64,000 bases of DNA, taken from assembly GCF_009796805.1 (NCBI RefSeq), contig NZ_CP047029.1, forward strand, positions 1,787,501-1,851,500, written 5' to 3'. Each line of letters begins with the position of its first letter. Position 1 is the first letter of the stretch. Of the stretch, positions 45,175-54,712 are shown one piece after another. Origin of the DNA: Algibacter sp. L1A34 (GTDB lineage Bacteria > Bacteroidota > Bacteroidia > Flavobacteriales > Flavobacteriaceae). A program made the translations under genes and the position numbers. The notes under the pieces are model-generated. The model was not told where the DNA came from. It saw nothing but the letters and a program-made list of their open reading frames with translations, and did not search any database.

Positions 45175-46020
45175 TTAATTTAAGCTAAATTCATAGAGGT
45201 TACCGTCGCTTCCGTGTGCTTTTTCATCGGTAATGTATAGCGTGTTATTGTCTTTAAAGCAAATGCTCTCTTTTTGAGATACGCGACCGTCAAGCGGGAT
45301 TTCTTTGGACGTTCCGTTAAAAAAATCGTCGCCTTTAAAGTCTGTAAATATCCATATTGATTTCGGACTTAATAACACGATAGATTTTCCGTCGTTACTA
45401 ATATCTGCCGATGTTATCCAGCAATCAATATCGCTGCAAGTATTAAATGTTCCTAAAAGTTCAGCAACATGTTTTCCTTTTTTAGCAGGGACTTTATAGA
45501 GGGAGGTTTTTCCAAAATCGTTTTTCACACGGCTTTTAGTAAATAGGTAAAAGTTGTTGTTATGGAAGAAAAAAGCTTCGCAATCAAAATATAAGTTTTT
45601 GTTTTTAGGAGGAAATTTTTCTTGGTTAGGATAAGAGAACGAAATACGATCGATATCAACTTTTCCTTTATCATTCAGTGTCGATTTTTTAACTTTTAAA
45701 ATAGCTAAATTTTCACGTTTACTATCGTTGTTTCCAAAGTCACCAATGTAAAGATTGCCTTCTTCATCTGAAGTTAAATCTTCCCAATCGTGATTTTTAG
45801 CATCTATTTTTATTTCTTCTTTAATATTTCCTTTAGCTGAAACGCCGTAAAGTTTTGAGGAATTACCGCCGTCGTTAAGCATCCAAATATAGTCTGAGTT
45901 AACCGTGGTTTCTGCTCCAGAAACTTCATCTAAAGATTTTGGCAATTCCGCTAGAAATTTAATATTCTTGTTTTGGCAACCTGCACTAAGAATTAATAAT
46001 GATATTATAAGTTTGTTCAT
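45175..46020 (-). CDS. Lipoprotein with beta-propeller-like repeats
   Basis: A 281-residue protein with a short lipoprotein leader (MNKLIISLLILSAGC, lipid site Cys15). The rest has repeated strand motifs with Asp-Gly turns (YIWMLNDGGNSSKLYGV, DEEGNLYIGDFGNN, DISNDGKSIVLLS), as in SdiA-regulated or SMP-30-like propellers. No catalytic residues can be assigned. It is convergent with the large barrel protein (3-base gap) and divergent from the flavoprotein gene. Confidence 0.7.
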   Translation of the reverse strand: MNKLIISLLILSAGCQNKNIKFLAELPKSLDEVSGAETTVNSDYIWMLNDGGNSSKLYGVSAKGNIKEEIKIDAKNHDWEDLTSDEEGNLYIGDFGNNDSKRENLAILKVKKSTLNDKGKVDIDRISFSYPNQEKFPPKNKNLYFDCEAFFFHNNNFYLFTKSRVKNDFGKTSLYKVPAKKGKHVAELLGTFNTCSDIDCWITSADISNDGKSIVLLSPKSIWIFTDFKGDDFFNGTSKEIPLDGRVSQKESICFKDNNTLYITDEKAHGSDGNLYEFSLN

Positions 46021-46067
46021 CTGAGCTTTAAAATTTAAATGGTAAATTTACTGAGTTTTTTAAACTT

Positions 46068-47282
46068 ATGAAGGAATACAATGTTATAATTATTGGCGGA
46101 GGCGCTGCGGGTTTTTTTAGTGCTATTAATATTGCGGAACAAAATCCCGATTTAAAAGTTGCTGTTTTAGAGCGTGGTAGCGAAGTGCTAACCAAGGTTA
46201 AGGTTTCTGGTGGCGGACGCTGTAATGTGACGCATGCTGAGTTTATGCCGCAGGAATTAGTGAAAAACTATCCGCGTGGCGAAAAAGAATTACGAGGGCC
46301 TTTTCATCAATTTATGACGGGAGATACCATTGAGTGGTTTGAAAACAGAGGTGTACCTCTTAAAATTGAAGATGATGGGCGTATGTTTCCAGAAAGTAAT
46401 TCTTCGCAAACCATAATTGATTGTTTTTTGGGTGAAGCTGAAAAATATGGTGTTGAGGTTTTAAAGAATCATGCTGTAAAATCTATTAAACACTTAGATT
46501 CTCAATATCAAATAGAAACAACTCAAGGTGGTTTTTCAGCTGAAAAAATTGTTGTTGCAACAGGAAGTAATCCGAAAATTTGGAAACTTTTAGAAAGTCT
46601 AGGTCATACGGTTGCACAGCCTGTGCCGTCGCTGTTTACGTTTAATATTAAAGACGAACGTATTGCAGATATCCCTGGTGTTGTGGCTTTAAACGTTGAG
46701 GTAATCGTTGTAGATACTGATTTATGGAGTGAAGGTCCGTTGCTTATTACGCATTGGGGTATGAGTGCGCCTGCAATTTTAAAGTTGTCGGCCTTTGGGG
46801 CTATAGAATTAGCCAAAAGAGATTATAAGTTTGCTATTGAAGTTAATTTTATTCGTCAGGATTTTGAAACCTGTATGAATGCTTTAAAAGTCTTAAAACT
46901 CGATTTAGCTAAAAAAACCGTGTTTAAATCTACACAGTTTGATTTACCAAAACGCCTTTGGCATAAATTAGTTTTAGCATCTCAAATGACTGAAGATACC
47001 CGTTGGGCAGATTTAAATAAAATGCAATTAGAAGCTTTGGCTGGTCAACTTACTGCAGCTACGTTTCATGTAGATGGAAAAAGTACTTTTAAGGAAGAAT
47101 TTGTAACGGCAGGTGGTGTAAATTTAAAAGAGGTTAACTTTAAAAATTTTGAAAGTAAAAAACACGAAAACCTTTATTTCGCTGGCGAAGTTTTAAATAT
47201 TGATGCTGTAACCGGAGGGTTTAATTTCCAGAATGCTTGGACGAGTGGTTTTATTGTGGCTAAGGCAATTACTGGTTATTAG
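46068..47282 (+). CDS. BaiN/HI0933-family FAD-dependent oxidoreductase
   Basis: A 404-residue flavoprotein of the BaiN/RdsA (HI0933) family. The N-terminal dinucleotide-binding motif is IIGGGAAGFF, followed by LERGSEVLTKVKVSGGGRCN, which is the family signature. The C-terminal FAD-binding block is LYFAGEVLNIDAVTGGFNFQ. Members are usually annotated as NAD(P)/FAD-dependent oxidoreductases with unknown substrate; some reduce bile-acid-like enones. It stands alone, with a convergent glycosyltransferase gene 6 bases downstream. Confidence 0.93.
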   Translation: MKEYNVIIIGGGAAGFFSAINIAEQNPDLKVAVLERGSEVLTKVKVSGGGRCNVTHAEFMPQELVKNYPRGEKELRGPFHQFMTGDTIEWFENRGVPLKIEDDGRMFPESNSSQTIIDCFLGEAEKYGVEVLKNHAVKSIKHLDSQYQIETTQGGFSAEKIVVATGSNPKIWKLLESLGHTVAQPVPSLFTFNIKDERIADIPGVVALNVEVIVVDTDLWSEGPLLITHWGMSAPAILKLSAFGAIELAKRDYKFAIEVNFIRQDFETCMNALKVLKLDLAKKTVFKSTQFDLPKRLWHKLVLASQMTEDTRWADLNKMQLEALAGQLTAATFHVDGKSTFKEEFVTAGGVNLKEVNFKNFESKKHENLYFAGEVLNIDAVTGGFNFQNAWTSGFIVAKAITGY

Positions 47283-47288
47283 TTGTTT

Positions 47289-48137
47289 TTATTTGAACTT
47301 ATTAAGGATACCTTTCCATCGTAAATCACGAATAAATACACCTTCTTTTTTAGAAACCAAAGGTTCTATGTTTTCTCTTTTGGCTTTAAAATACCCGGCC
47401 ATATAGTCTTTGAATAAACTGAAACTTCCTTTTTTATAGGCAAGTTTTATTGCTGAAATTAAAGTGATAGAGAAACCATAACGCATTTTGTACATGGCTT
47501 CGCCTTGTAGATATTTTGAAGCTTTGTTATAACTAATTCCTGTGGGTTTTAGGTGTTTTACATGAAGGGATTCATCAGTTAAAAGTTCCCAGCCGTAATA
47601 TTTTGCAAGCAACTCATCGACGGTGTCCCAACCCATAGATGGTTTTAGTTTTCCTATTTGTAAGAAGCAAGATTTTCGATAAGCTTTTAAAGCGCCACGA
47701 ATATGATCTTTATTAGTTAAGTTTTCTAAAACCCAATCGTTGTTTTTTTCTATGTAGCAAAAACCGGCTGCCATACCTAGTTTGGTATTCGCTTTAAAAT
47801 GATTAGAAATTTGTTCTAAATAGTTCTCAGGAAAAATTAAATCGGCATCAAATTTACAAATGATATCGTAATCTTCATCTAAAACTTCAAAACCTTTATA
47901 AAAAGCATTTATAATTTTCGAGCCTGGTAAATGTGCTTCGGAAGATTGATTGTTTATTAAAGTGATAAACGGATACTTTTCCGCGTAAGCGCTAACAATG
48001 TTTTCTGTGTTATCGGTTGAGTTATCATTAACAATCACCACGCGTTTTGGTAAAAGGGTTTGCTTTACCAAAGATTCTAAAGTGAGTCCGATAGAACTTT
48101 CTTCGTTGTGCGCTGGGATTATTATGTGGATGTTCAA
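47289..48137 (-). CDS. Family 2 glycosyltransferase
   Basis: A 282-residue GT2 enzyme. It begins with IIPAHNEESSIGLTLESL and VIVNDNSTDNT, and has the metal-binding DADL (residues about 93-96 in CKFDADLIFP) and the acceptor block WDTVDELL. There are no transmembrane segments apart from a weak hydrophobic stretch, so it should work at the inner face of the membrane on a nucleotide sugar. It is the third gene of a minus-strand run after a FabH-like gene and a methyltransferase gene, which hints at a small glycolipid or secondary-metabolite pathway. Confidence 0.9.
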   Translation of the reverse strand: MNIHIIIPAHNEESSIGLTLESLVKQTLLPKRVVIVNDNSTDNTENIVSAYAEKYPFITLINNQSSEAHLPGSKIINAFYKGFEVLDEDYDIICKFDADLIFPENYLEQISNHFKANTKLGMAAGFCYIEKNNDWVLENLTNKDHIRGALKAYRKSCFLQIGKLKPSMGWDTVDELLAKYYGWELLTDESLHVKHLKPTGISYNKASKYLQGEAMYKMRYGFSITLISAIKLAYKKGSFSLFKDYMAGYFKAKRENIEPLVSKKEGVFIRDLRWKGILNKFK

Positions 48138-48196
48138 CCGTTTAAATTTTAAGATTCAAAGTTAAACTTATTTATTCCGATTTATAATGGAATAGC

Positions 48197-48718
48197 CTAA
48201 ATTCTTTCAGCATAAACAATATAATAACGCGCTGTAAAATGTCTTAAAATGGGACGAATTCCTAATTTTTTAGGAGGGTTCGTCCATTTTTTACGATCTA
48301 TAATTTTCCAGCCGGCTTTCTCTAAAAGCCAATCGAATTGCCAATCTTCAAACTCATGATAATGACGATCTAGCATATCTGTTTTGCTTCTATATGCTGA
48401 AGAAAACCATAATTTAAGAGGTACACTGGCTACTAGTTTATCGCCTTTAATAGCTTTTAAAACTGTATAAGGTGAAAGTAAATGTTCAAAAATCTCGAAG
48501 GCTGTAACAACTTCTGCATTTGCGTTTTTTATGGTTGAAGTATCTTCATCTAAATCTTCACCTTTTGTGTTTTCTACTATAAAACCATGGTCTTTCATGA
48601 TTTTTGTAAACGGATTTACAACACCTAAATCTAAAACGGTTTCAGAGTTTGAAACATGTTTTTTTAAGAATTCAATGGTGTGTTTGAATCGTTTATTAGG
48701 AAAACTATTTTCGTACAT
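48197..48718 (-). CDS. Short SAM-dependent methyltransferase
   Basis: A 173-residue class I methyltransferase. Motif I is reduced to VLDLGVVNPF, the acidic end of strand 2 is in TKGEDLDED, and motif IV is VVTAFEIFEHLLSP, as in Methyltransf_11/23 type enzymes. It begins 2 bases after the FabH-like gene ends, so the two are transcribed together. The substrate is unknown. Confidence 0.82.
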   Translation of the reverse strand: MYENSFPNKRFKHTIEFLKKHVSNSETVLDLGVVNPFTKIMKDHGFIVENTKGEDLDEDTSTIKNANAEVVTAFEIFEHLLSPYTVLKAIKGDKLVASVPLKLWFSSAYRSKTDMLDRHYHEFEDWQFDWLLEKAGWKIIDRKKWTNPPKKLGIRPILRHFTARYYIVYAERI

Positions 48719-48720
48719 TT

Positions 48721-49779
48721 TTAGTGTTTATAGGCAATAGCATTAATATTCATGCCGGCACCAACACTTGCGAAAATGATAATATCCCCTTTATTAATCT
48801 CTTGATTCTCTAGTTCTCCTTTTAAAATGATATCTAACAAAGTGGGGATTGTAGCAACGCTAGAGTTTCCTAATTTGCCGATAGACATTGGCATAATACC
48901 TTTAGGCATTTCTAAATTATAAAGTTTATAGAAGCGTTTTACAATAGCCTCATCCATTTTTTCGTTTGCCTGATGTATCAATATTTTTTTCACATCCTTT
49001 ATATCTACTCCGATTTCATCGATACAAGATTTCATGGCTAGAGGCACATTTGTTAATGCGAATTCGTATATCTTACGACCATACATTTTAATATAACGGC
49101 GATCTTCTTTTACCGTTGGATTATTGGTTTCCCCGAAATAAATGTAATGTGCTTCGTCTAAAGCGTAAGTAGCCGATTTGTGATTAAGGATTCCGCCTTC
49201 TTTATCTGTAGATTCAACAACTACTGCTCCAGCTCCATCAGCATAAATCATAGAATCGCGATCGTGTGGGTCTAAAATACGTGATAATGTTTCAGCTCCA
49301 ATAACGAGACATTTTTTTGCTATTCCAGCTTTAATAAAAGCATTGGCTTGTATTACGCCTTGTATCCAGCCTGGACATCCAAAAAGGAGGTCGTAAGCAA
49401 CGCAACTTGGGTTTTTAATACGTAATAAATGTTTAACACGCGATGCCATACTTGGCACGGTATCACTCTGGATACTATCATGGCGTACATCGCCATAATT
49501 ATGGGCTACTATAATATAATCTAAATCTTCTCGATCAATTTTAGCGTTTTCAATAGCTTTTTCGGCTGCAAAAGATGCTAAATCAGATGTGTTTAAGTGA
49601 TTTTTAGCATAACGACGTTCATCAATGCCAGTAATGGCCTTAAATTTTCTAACAATTACTTCATTAGGCGCGTTTATAACTGTGCCGTCGCTATTTAAAA
49701 ATTGGTTACTGTGAAAATTTTCATTTTTTTCAACATTGTCAGGAATATAACTTCCTGTTCCGGTGATTTTAATATTCAT
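48721..49779 (-). CDS. 3-oxoacyl-ACP synthase III family protein (FabH-like)
   Basis: A 352-residue condensing enzyme with the catalytic triad Cys-His-Asn: Cys in LFGCPGWIQGV (about 131), His in LIHQANEKM (about 267) and Asn in GKLGNSSVATIP (about 302). It starts a fatty-acyl or polyketide chain by condensing an acyl-CoA with malonyl-ACP. The neighbours (methyltransferase, glycosyltransferase) differ from those of the housekeeping fabH (plsX, acc genes), so this may be a specialised paralogue. It is the first gene of the minus-strand run. Confidence 0.92.
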   Translation of the reverse strand: MNIKITGTGSYIPDNVEKNENFHSNQFLNSDGTVINAPNEVIVRKFKAITGIDERRYAKNHLNTSDLASFAAEKAIENAKIDREDLDYIIVAHNYGDVRHDSIQSDTVPSMASRVKHLLRIKNPSCVAYDLLFGCPGWIQGVIQANAFIKAGIAKKCLVIGAETLSRILDPHDRDSMIYADGAGAVVVESTDKEGGILNHKSATYALDEAHYIYFGETNNPTVKEDRRYIKMYGRKIYEFALTNVPLAMKSCIDEIGVDIKDVKKILIHQANEKMDEAIVKRFYKLYNLEMPKGIMPMSIGKLGNSSVATIPTLLDIILKGELENQEINKGDIIIFASVGAGMNINAIAYKH

Positions 49780-49801
49780 ATGTACTACTTCTTAATTTAA
49801 A

Positions 49802-49821
49802 AGGACTGCAATTGGAGTCCT
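49802..49821 (-). other. Small hairpin in the leader of the FabH-like gene
   Basis: The arms aggact/agtcct with an 8-base loop are followed on the minus strand by tttt, 22 bases before the start codon. The shape is that of a terminator inside a leader, so attenuation is possible. Confidence 0.35.
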
Positions 49822-49943
49822 CTTTACCTCTACATTTCTTTAAAAGAATACCGTAGTTAAGGCTAGGCTATTTTTTTAAAACTTTATATAACCAAAAACA
49901 TCGATTAATTTTAAGCTCATTCAATTAAGAAAAAGGATGTAAA

Positions 49944-49972
49944 ATTGCCGATATGGTTAATGTGCCGGCAAT
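49944..49972 (-). terminator. Probable terminator of gcvP
   Basis: The arms attgccg/cggcaat (7 bp, 15-base loop) are followed on the minus strand by a short T-rich stretch. It lies about 60 bases after the gcvP stop. Confidence 0.55.
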
Positions 49973-50034
49973 ATAGAATCTTCTTAAAAATTGGCGAAAT
50001 GCTTTTATTTTATTTTACGATGTTCAAGGCTTGT

Positions 50035-52884
50035 TTATGCTTCCATGTAAGCCTCAATTGGTGTACATGAACACACTAAATTTCGATCTCCATAAGCATC
50101 ATCAACACGTCGAACACTTGGCCAAAATTTGTTTTCTCTAACGTAATCTAGCGGAAAAGCTGCTGTTTCACGAGAATAAGGGAAAACCCATTCGTCTGCT
50201 GTAATCATATCAAGCGTATGTGGTGCGTTTTTTAAAACGTTATTATCATCTTCTTTAGATACACTGTCTATTTCTGTTTTTATTGAAATTAAAGCATCAC
50301 AAAAACGATCAATTTCAGCTTTACTTTCACTTTCTGTTGGTTCAATCATTAATGTTCCTGCAACAGGAAAAGAAACGGTTGGAGCATGAAAACCATAATC
50401 CATTAAACGTTTTGCTATATCGGTAACTTCGATGCCGTTAGCTTTAAAAGGACGGCAATCTACAATCATTTCGTGAGCTGCACGTCCGCGTTCTCCAGAA
50501 TAAAGCGTATCGAAACTACCCTGTAGGCGTTGTTTTATGTAATTGGCGTTTAAAATGGCGATTTTAGTTGATTCGGTTAAACCTTCTGCTCCTAACATTT
50601 TAATGTAACCATAAGAAATTAAACAAGCTAAAGCTGAACCAAAAGGTGCGGCAGAAATTGCTGTAATTGCTTTTTTTCCTCCTGTTTTAATAACAGGGTT
50701 TCCTGGTAAAAAAGGAACGAGTTGTTTGGCTACGCAAATTGGACCAACACCAGGACCACCACCACCATGAGGAATTGCGAAGGTTTTATGTAGGTTTAGG
50801 TGACAAACATCGGCTCCAATATTTCCTGGATTTGTTAACCCAACTTGAGCGTTCATATTCGCACCATCCATATAAACCTGTCCGCCGTTATCGTGAATAA
50901 TTTGTGTAATTTCTTTAATAGCCGACTCATAAACCCCGTGTGTAGATGGGTAAGTAACCATTAAACATGCTAAATTATCTTTATGTAGTTCTGCTTTTTC
51001 ACGCAAATCATCAACATCAATATTACCTTCTGCGGTAGATTTTGTAACCACCACTTTCATACCGGCCATAACAGCACTTGCGGGATTTGTTCCGTGTGCG
51101 GAAGATGGGATTAAACAAATATTTCTATGATGATCTTTACGAGATTCGTGATACGCTTTTATTACCATTAAACCAGCAAACTCACCTTGAGCTCCAGAGT
51201 TTGGTTGTAATGATGTTGCTGCAAAACCAGTAATTTCGGTAAGTTGGTCTTCTAGTTTTTTGATAACTGTTAAATATCCTTTAGCCTGTTTAGCAGGAAC
51301 AAAAGGGTGGATGTTTGCCCATTTAAAAATACTTAACGGTAACATTTCCGATGCAGCATTAAGTTTCATGGTACAAGATCCTAAAGAAATCATAGAGTGA
51401 TTTAACGATAAATCCTTACGTTCTAGTAATTTTATGTAACGCATCAATTCGGTTTCTGAATGATGGGAATTAAAAATAGCATTCGTTAAGAAATCCGATT
51501 GACGTTGAATAGTCTCTTCAATATTATTAAAAGCTTCAATAGCAGAAATTGTAATTGTTTTTTTATCGGCTGCTTTAGCAAAAACGGAAATTAAATAATT
51601 AATATCTCTAATTGATGTGGTTTCATTTATTGAAATAGTCACCGTTTTTTTATCAGGATAATAAAAATTCACCTTTTTTTCGGTAGCTACTTTCTTGATT
51701 TTTTTAGCTTTTGTTTTTATTTGAAGCGTATCAAAATAAGAAGAGTTTACTTGTTTGTATCCTAATTTCTCTAATGCATTAGCTAAAGTTACCGTTTTGT
51801 TGTGCACTTTATTAGCAATATGCTTTAAGCCTTTTGGACCGTGATAAACAGCATACATACTGGCCATAACAGCAAGTAGTACTTGTGCTGTACAGATGTT
51901 TGATGTTGCTCTGTCTCGCTTAATATGCTGCTCGCGTGTTTGTAATGCCATTCGTAAGGCACGATTACCGTTAGCATCTTTGGTAACACCAATAATACGA
52001 CCTGGAAGATCACGTTTGTAAGCTTCTTTTGTAGCAAAGTAAGCGGCATGAGGACCTCCGTAGCCCATTGGGATTCCAAAACGTTGTGTAGTTCCAAGAA
52101 CTACATCTGCTCCAAATTTACCTGGTGCTTCTAGTTTTACTAAGCTTAGAATATCGGCAGCAACTGCAACTTTTATTCTGTTGCTATTAGCTTTTGAAAT
52201 GAATGATTTTATATCGGTAATTTGTCCGTCTTTGCCAGGGTACTGTAAAATAGCACCGAAAAATTCTTCAGAAAAATTAAACTCTTCTTCTTTTCCAACA
52301 ACTAATTCTATACCAATAGGGTTTGATCTTGTTTTTAGTAAAGACAGTGTTTGTGGCAATATGTTTTCAGAAACAAAAAATTTATTGATTCCTGCTTTTT
52401 TCTGATCACGCTCTCTAACAGCAAACAATAGACTCATTGCTTCAGCTGCAGCAGTACTTTCGTCAAGTAACGATGCATTTGCAATTTCCATTCCGGTTAA
52501 ATCGATAACCATGGTTTGGAAATTTAAAAGAGCTTCTAGTCTACCTTGTGCAATTTCTGCTTGGTAAGGGGTGTAAGCTGTGTACCAACCCGGGTTTTCT
52601 AAGATGTTACGTTGGATAACCGCAGGTAAAATAGTTGGATGGTAGCCTAAACCAATATATGTTGTGTAGGCTTTATTTTTTTTCGATAACTCATGGATAT
52701 GCAATAAATACTCATGCTCCGTCATCGGTTGATCCAAATCAAGGTCTTTTTTTAATCGAATATCATTTGGTACGGTTTCGTATATGAGTTGGTCTAAAGA
52801 ATCGACACCAATTGTTGTTAACATTTTATTTTGATCGTCTGCACGAGGACCAATATGACGCAAAGCGAAAGCGTTTGTATTCAT
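50035..52884 (-). CDS. gcvP: Glycine dehydrogenase (decarboxylating), P protein
   Basis: A 949-residue single-chain P protein of the glycine cleavage system. It binds pyridoxal phosphate on the Lys of LNLHKTFAIPHGGGGPG (near residue 700) and passes the aminomethyl group of glycine to the lipoyl H protein while releasing CO2. Both homologous halves are fused, as usual in this phylum. Other landmarks are RHIGPRADDQ at the N-terminus, SLGSCTMKLNA and SAHGTNPASAVMAGM. No gcvT or gcvH gene is near and no glycine riboswitch is seen upstream. Confidence 0.98.
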   Translation of the reverse strand: MNTNAFALRHIGPRADDQNKMLTTIGVDSLDQLIYETVPNDIRLKKDLDLDQPMTEHEYLLHIHELSKKNKAYTTYIGLGYHPTILPAVIQRNILENPGWYTAYTPYQAEIAQGRLEALLNFQTMVIDLTGMEIANASLLDESTAAAEAMSLLFAVRERDQKKAGINKFFVSENILPQTLSLLKTRSNPIGIELVVGKEEEFNFSEEFFGAILQYPGKDGQITDIKSFISKANSNRIKVAVAADILSLVKLEAPGKFGADVVLGTTQRFGIPMGYGGPHAAYFATKEAYKRDLPGRIIGVTKDANGNRALRMALQTREQHIKRDRATSNICTAQVLLAVMASMYAVYHGPKGLKHIANKVHNKTVTLANALEKLGYKQVNSSYFDTLQIKTKAKKIKKVATEKKVNFYYPDKKTVTISINETTSIRDINYLISVFAKAADKKTITISAIEAFNNIEETIQRQSDFLTNAIFNSHHSETELMRYIKLLERKDLSLNHSMISLGSCTMKLNAASEMLPLSIFKWANIHPFVPAKQAKGYLTVIKKLEDQLTEITGFAATSLQPNSGAQGEFAGLMVIKAYHESRKDHHRNICLIPSSAHGTNPASAVMAGMKVVVTKSTAEGNIDVDDLREKAELHKDNLACLMVTYPSTHGVYESAIKEITQIIHDNGGQVYMDGANMNAQVGLTNPGNIGADVCHLNLHKTFAIPHGGGGPGVGPICVAKQLVPFLPGNPVIKTGGKKAITAISAAPFGSALACLISYGYIKMLGAEGLTESTKIAILNANYIKQRLQGSFDTLYSGERGRAAHEMIVDCRPFKANGIEVTDIAKRLMDYGFHAPTVSFPVAGTLMIEPTESESKAEIDRFCDALISIKTEIDSVSKEDDNNVLKNAPHTLDMITADEWVFPYSRETAAFPLDYVRENKFWPSVRRVDDAYGDRNLVCSCTPIEAYMEA

Positions 52885-52911
52885 TATAGTTACGATTTGT
52901 TATAGATTTCG

Positions 52912-52919
52912 CAAAAATA
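52912..52919 (-). promoter_or_regulatory. gcvP: Candidate -7 element of gcvP
   Basis: The minus strand reads tatttttg, a TAnnTTTG match 27 bases before the gcvP start. No clear -33 box. Confidence 0.4.
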
Positions 52920-53005
52920 AATAATAATTGATATTTTTTATGGAAGAAACGGGAAAGTTTTTAACCATTTAAAAGTGTTATCAACAGTTTGTTTATTTTT
53001 ACAGC

Positions 53006-53839
53006 ATGAAGCTAGTAAAACAACTTTTAAATTTTTATTTGAATAGCAGTATTCACGTGGCCTTATCGGTATATGCTTTAACTTATATAACACTTTTGGA
53101 GTTTGGTTTTTCTTATGAGGAAAATGTGCTAAATTTTGTTTTTTACGCGTCGGTTACCGGATATAATTTTGTAAAGTATTTTGGAGTAGCCAAATTTCAC
53201 CATCGCCGCTTGGCGAATTGGTTAAAAGCGATTCAAGTTTTTTCGTTTTTCGCTTTTATTTTGATGTGTTATTATGGGTTACAACTAAGCTTAATGACGC
53301 TAATGTGTATTGCAGGATTTGGGGTGGTTACTTTTTTATATGCTATTCCATTTTTACCAAAAGAATTGTTTTTAGATCAGCAGAATAATTTACGAAGTAT
53401 TGGTGGTCTTAAAATTTACCTCATTGGCTTAGTTTGGATGGGTGTAACCGTATGTCTTCCTATAATAGAAAATGAATATGCTGTGGGTACCGATGTAATT
53501 ATAACGGCTTTGCAACGCTATGTTTATGTACTCGTTTTAATGTTGCCTTTTGAAATTCGTGATTTGCAATACGATAGTTTGAAGTTATCTACCGTGCCAC
53601 AAAAAATTGGAGTAAAGGGAACCAAGTTAATGGGTGTTATATTACTGTTTGTTTTTTTTGTATTAGAATTTTTTAAAGATGAAACTCACCAAATAAAAAT
53701 ATTAGTACTGCTTATGTTGTCAATCCTTACAGGAGTATTGGTGTTGCTGTCTAGTAAAAAGCAAAATGTTTACTATGCTTCATTTTGGGTGGAAGCTTTA
53801 CCTATTTTATGGCTTATTTTAATGCTTTTATTTGCTTAG
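53006..53839 (+). CDS. UbiA-prenyltransferase-like membrane protein
   Basis: A 277-residue protein with about eight to nine transmembrane segments. The spacing and the block EIRDLQYDSLKLSTVPQKIG resemble the second Asp-rich motif of UbiA prenyltransferases (DxxxD followed by a Gly/Lys-rich turn). The first motif, normally NxxxDxxxD, is replaced by GYNFVKYFG, so one half of the usual metal-diphosphate site is missing. It may be a degenerate family member; activity is uncertain. Its end overlaps the convergent anti-sigma gene by 4 bases. Confidence 0.6.
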   Translation: MKLVKQLLNFYLNSSIHVALSVYALTYITLLEFGFSYEENVLNFVFYASVTGYNFVKYFGVAKFHHRRLANWLKAIQVFSFFAFILMCYYGLQLSLMTLMCIAGFGVVTFLYAIPFLPKELFLDQQNNLRSIGGLKIYLIGLVWMGVTVCLPIIENEYAVGTDVIITALQRYVYVLVLMLPFEIRDLQYDSLKLSTVPQKIGVKGTKLMGVILLFVFFVLEFFKDETHQIKILVLLMLSILTGVLVLLSSKKQNVYYASFWVEALPILWLILMLLFA

Positions 53840-54099
53840 CTAGTTTGTTCTGTTATCGCTTTATCTAAATCTTTTTTCATCTTTTCTTTACATTGCAGAT
53901 CTAAACATTCTAAGTTAGATTTGTCGATAGTTTTTGTTAGCTCTGCGTTGTTTTTAGAATAGCATCTACAAGCTTTACAGTAAGTTAAATGCAAGTTAAG
54001 TTTTATTTTCTCCCATAAAGAAGCTTCTTTATATTGGGCTTTGTCGCATACCAGATTTGCTTCGTCGCAAGGCATGAATATGTTTATTTTTTTACTCAT
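53836..54099 (-). CDS. Zinc-finger anti-sigma-like protein
   Basis: An 87-residue protein with the anti-sigma zinc-binding pattern HLTYCKACRCY (HxxxCxxC) in the middle and several other cysteines. The start at 54099 is 2 bases after the sigma factor gene ends, which is typical of a sigma/anti-sigma pair; an earlier in-frame Met at 54165 would overlap the sigma gene and lacks support. No transmembrane segment is seen, so it would be a soluble, possibly redox-sensitive, anti-sigma factor. Confidence 0.78.
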   Translation of the reverse strand: MSKKINIFMPCDEANLVCDKAQYKEASLWEKIKLNLHLTYCKACRCYSKNNAELTKTIDKSNLECLDLQCKEKMKKDLDKAITEQTS

Positions 54100-54101
54100 A
54101 A

Positions 54102-54653
54102 TTAAAACCAATTTTCTTTTAAGCAATCGGCCATAGCAGTTCGTGCTCTGTGGATAATTACCCATAGGTTAGACGCAGTGATATTTAGTTCATTACAAAT
54201 TACCTCTGTTTCATAATTAAGAATGGTTTTCATCTTAAAAACATTGGATTGCTTCTTTGGTAATTTGCTTAAACAATTATGTATGGCATCGCCTAACTCG
54301 CTGTTCTGCATACTGTCTTCGGCTGTTTTATCGAATGGGTCGGCAACACGTTCTTCTAGCCAATCACCTTCAGATTCTGCATCATTATATTGAATTCTAA
54401 CTTCTGCTTTACCTTTGTTAGAATTAATTTTCCGGTAATGATCAATGATTTTTCGTTTTAAAATAGATATCAACCAAGTACGCTCACTTGCTTCTCCTTT
54501 AAAGTTTTTCATTGATTTTAAGCCAGCTAAAAATGTATCCTGCACCAAATCTTGCGCGATTTCACGGTCGCTTACACGGGTTACTGTGTAATTAAACAAG
54601 TAATCTGCATATAAATCTATCCACTTATCGGGATGTATTTCGTGTTTGGGCAT
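54102..54653 (-). CDS. ECF-type RNA polymerase sigma factor
   Basis: A 183-residue sigma-70 family protein of the extracytoplasmic-function group. Region 2 lies at about 10-80 (LFNYTVTRVSDREIAQDLVQDTFLAGL) and region 4 at about 118-175 (LPKKQSNVFKMKTILNYE ... ITASNLWVIIHRARTAM, the helix-turn-helix). The downstream gene encodes the likely cognate anti-sigma factor. A promoter in the short gap upstream could make the pair autoregulated, but no ECF-type motif is clear. Confidence 0.93.
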   Translation of the reverse strand: MPKHEIHPDKWIDLYADYLFNYTVTRVSDREIAQDLVQDTFLAGLKSMKNFKGEASERTWLISILKRKIIDHYRKINSNKGKAEVRIQYNDAESEGDWLEERVADPFDKTAEDSMQNSELGDAIHNCLSKLPKKQSNVFKMKTILNYETEVICNELNITASNLWVIIHRARTAMADCLKENWF

Positions 54654-54712
54654 AGTGTTACAATTTTCACCAAAAATAGGGTAAAAAAATGAATGATTAA
54701 AAGTGTTAACTA

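Noticed and set aside
52885-53005. Glycine riboswitch upstream of gcvP
   Set aside because: The gap is only about 120 bases, AT-rich, and has no conserved aptamer-like stems.
53836-54165. Longer anti-sigma protein from a Met at 54165
   Set aside because: It would overlap the sigma gene by more than 60 bases; the Met at 54099 gives the usual abutting arrangement.
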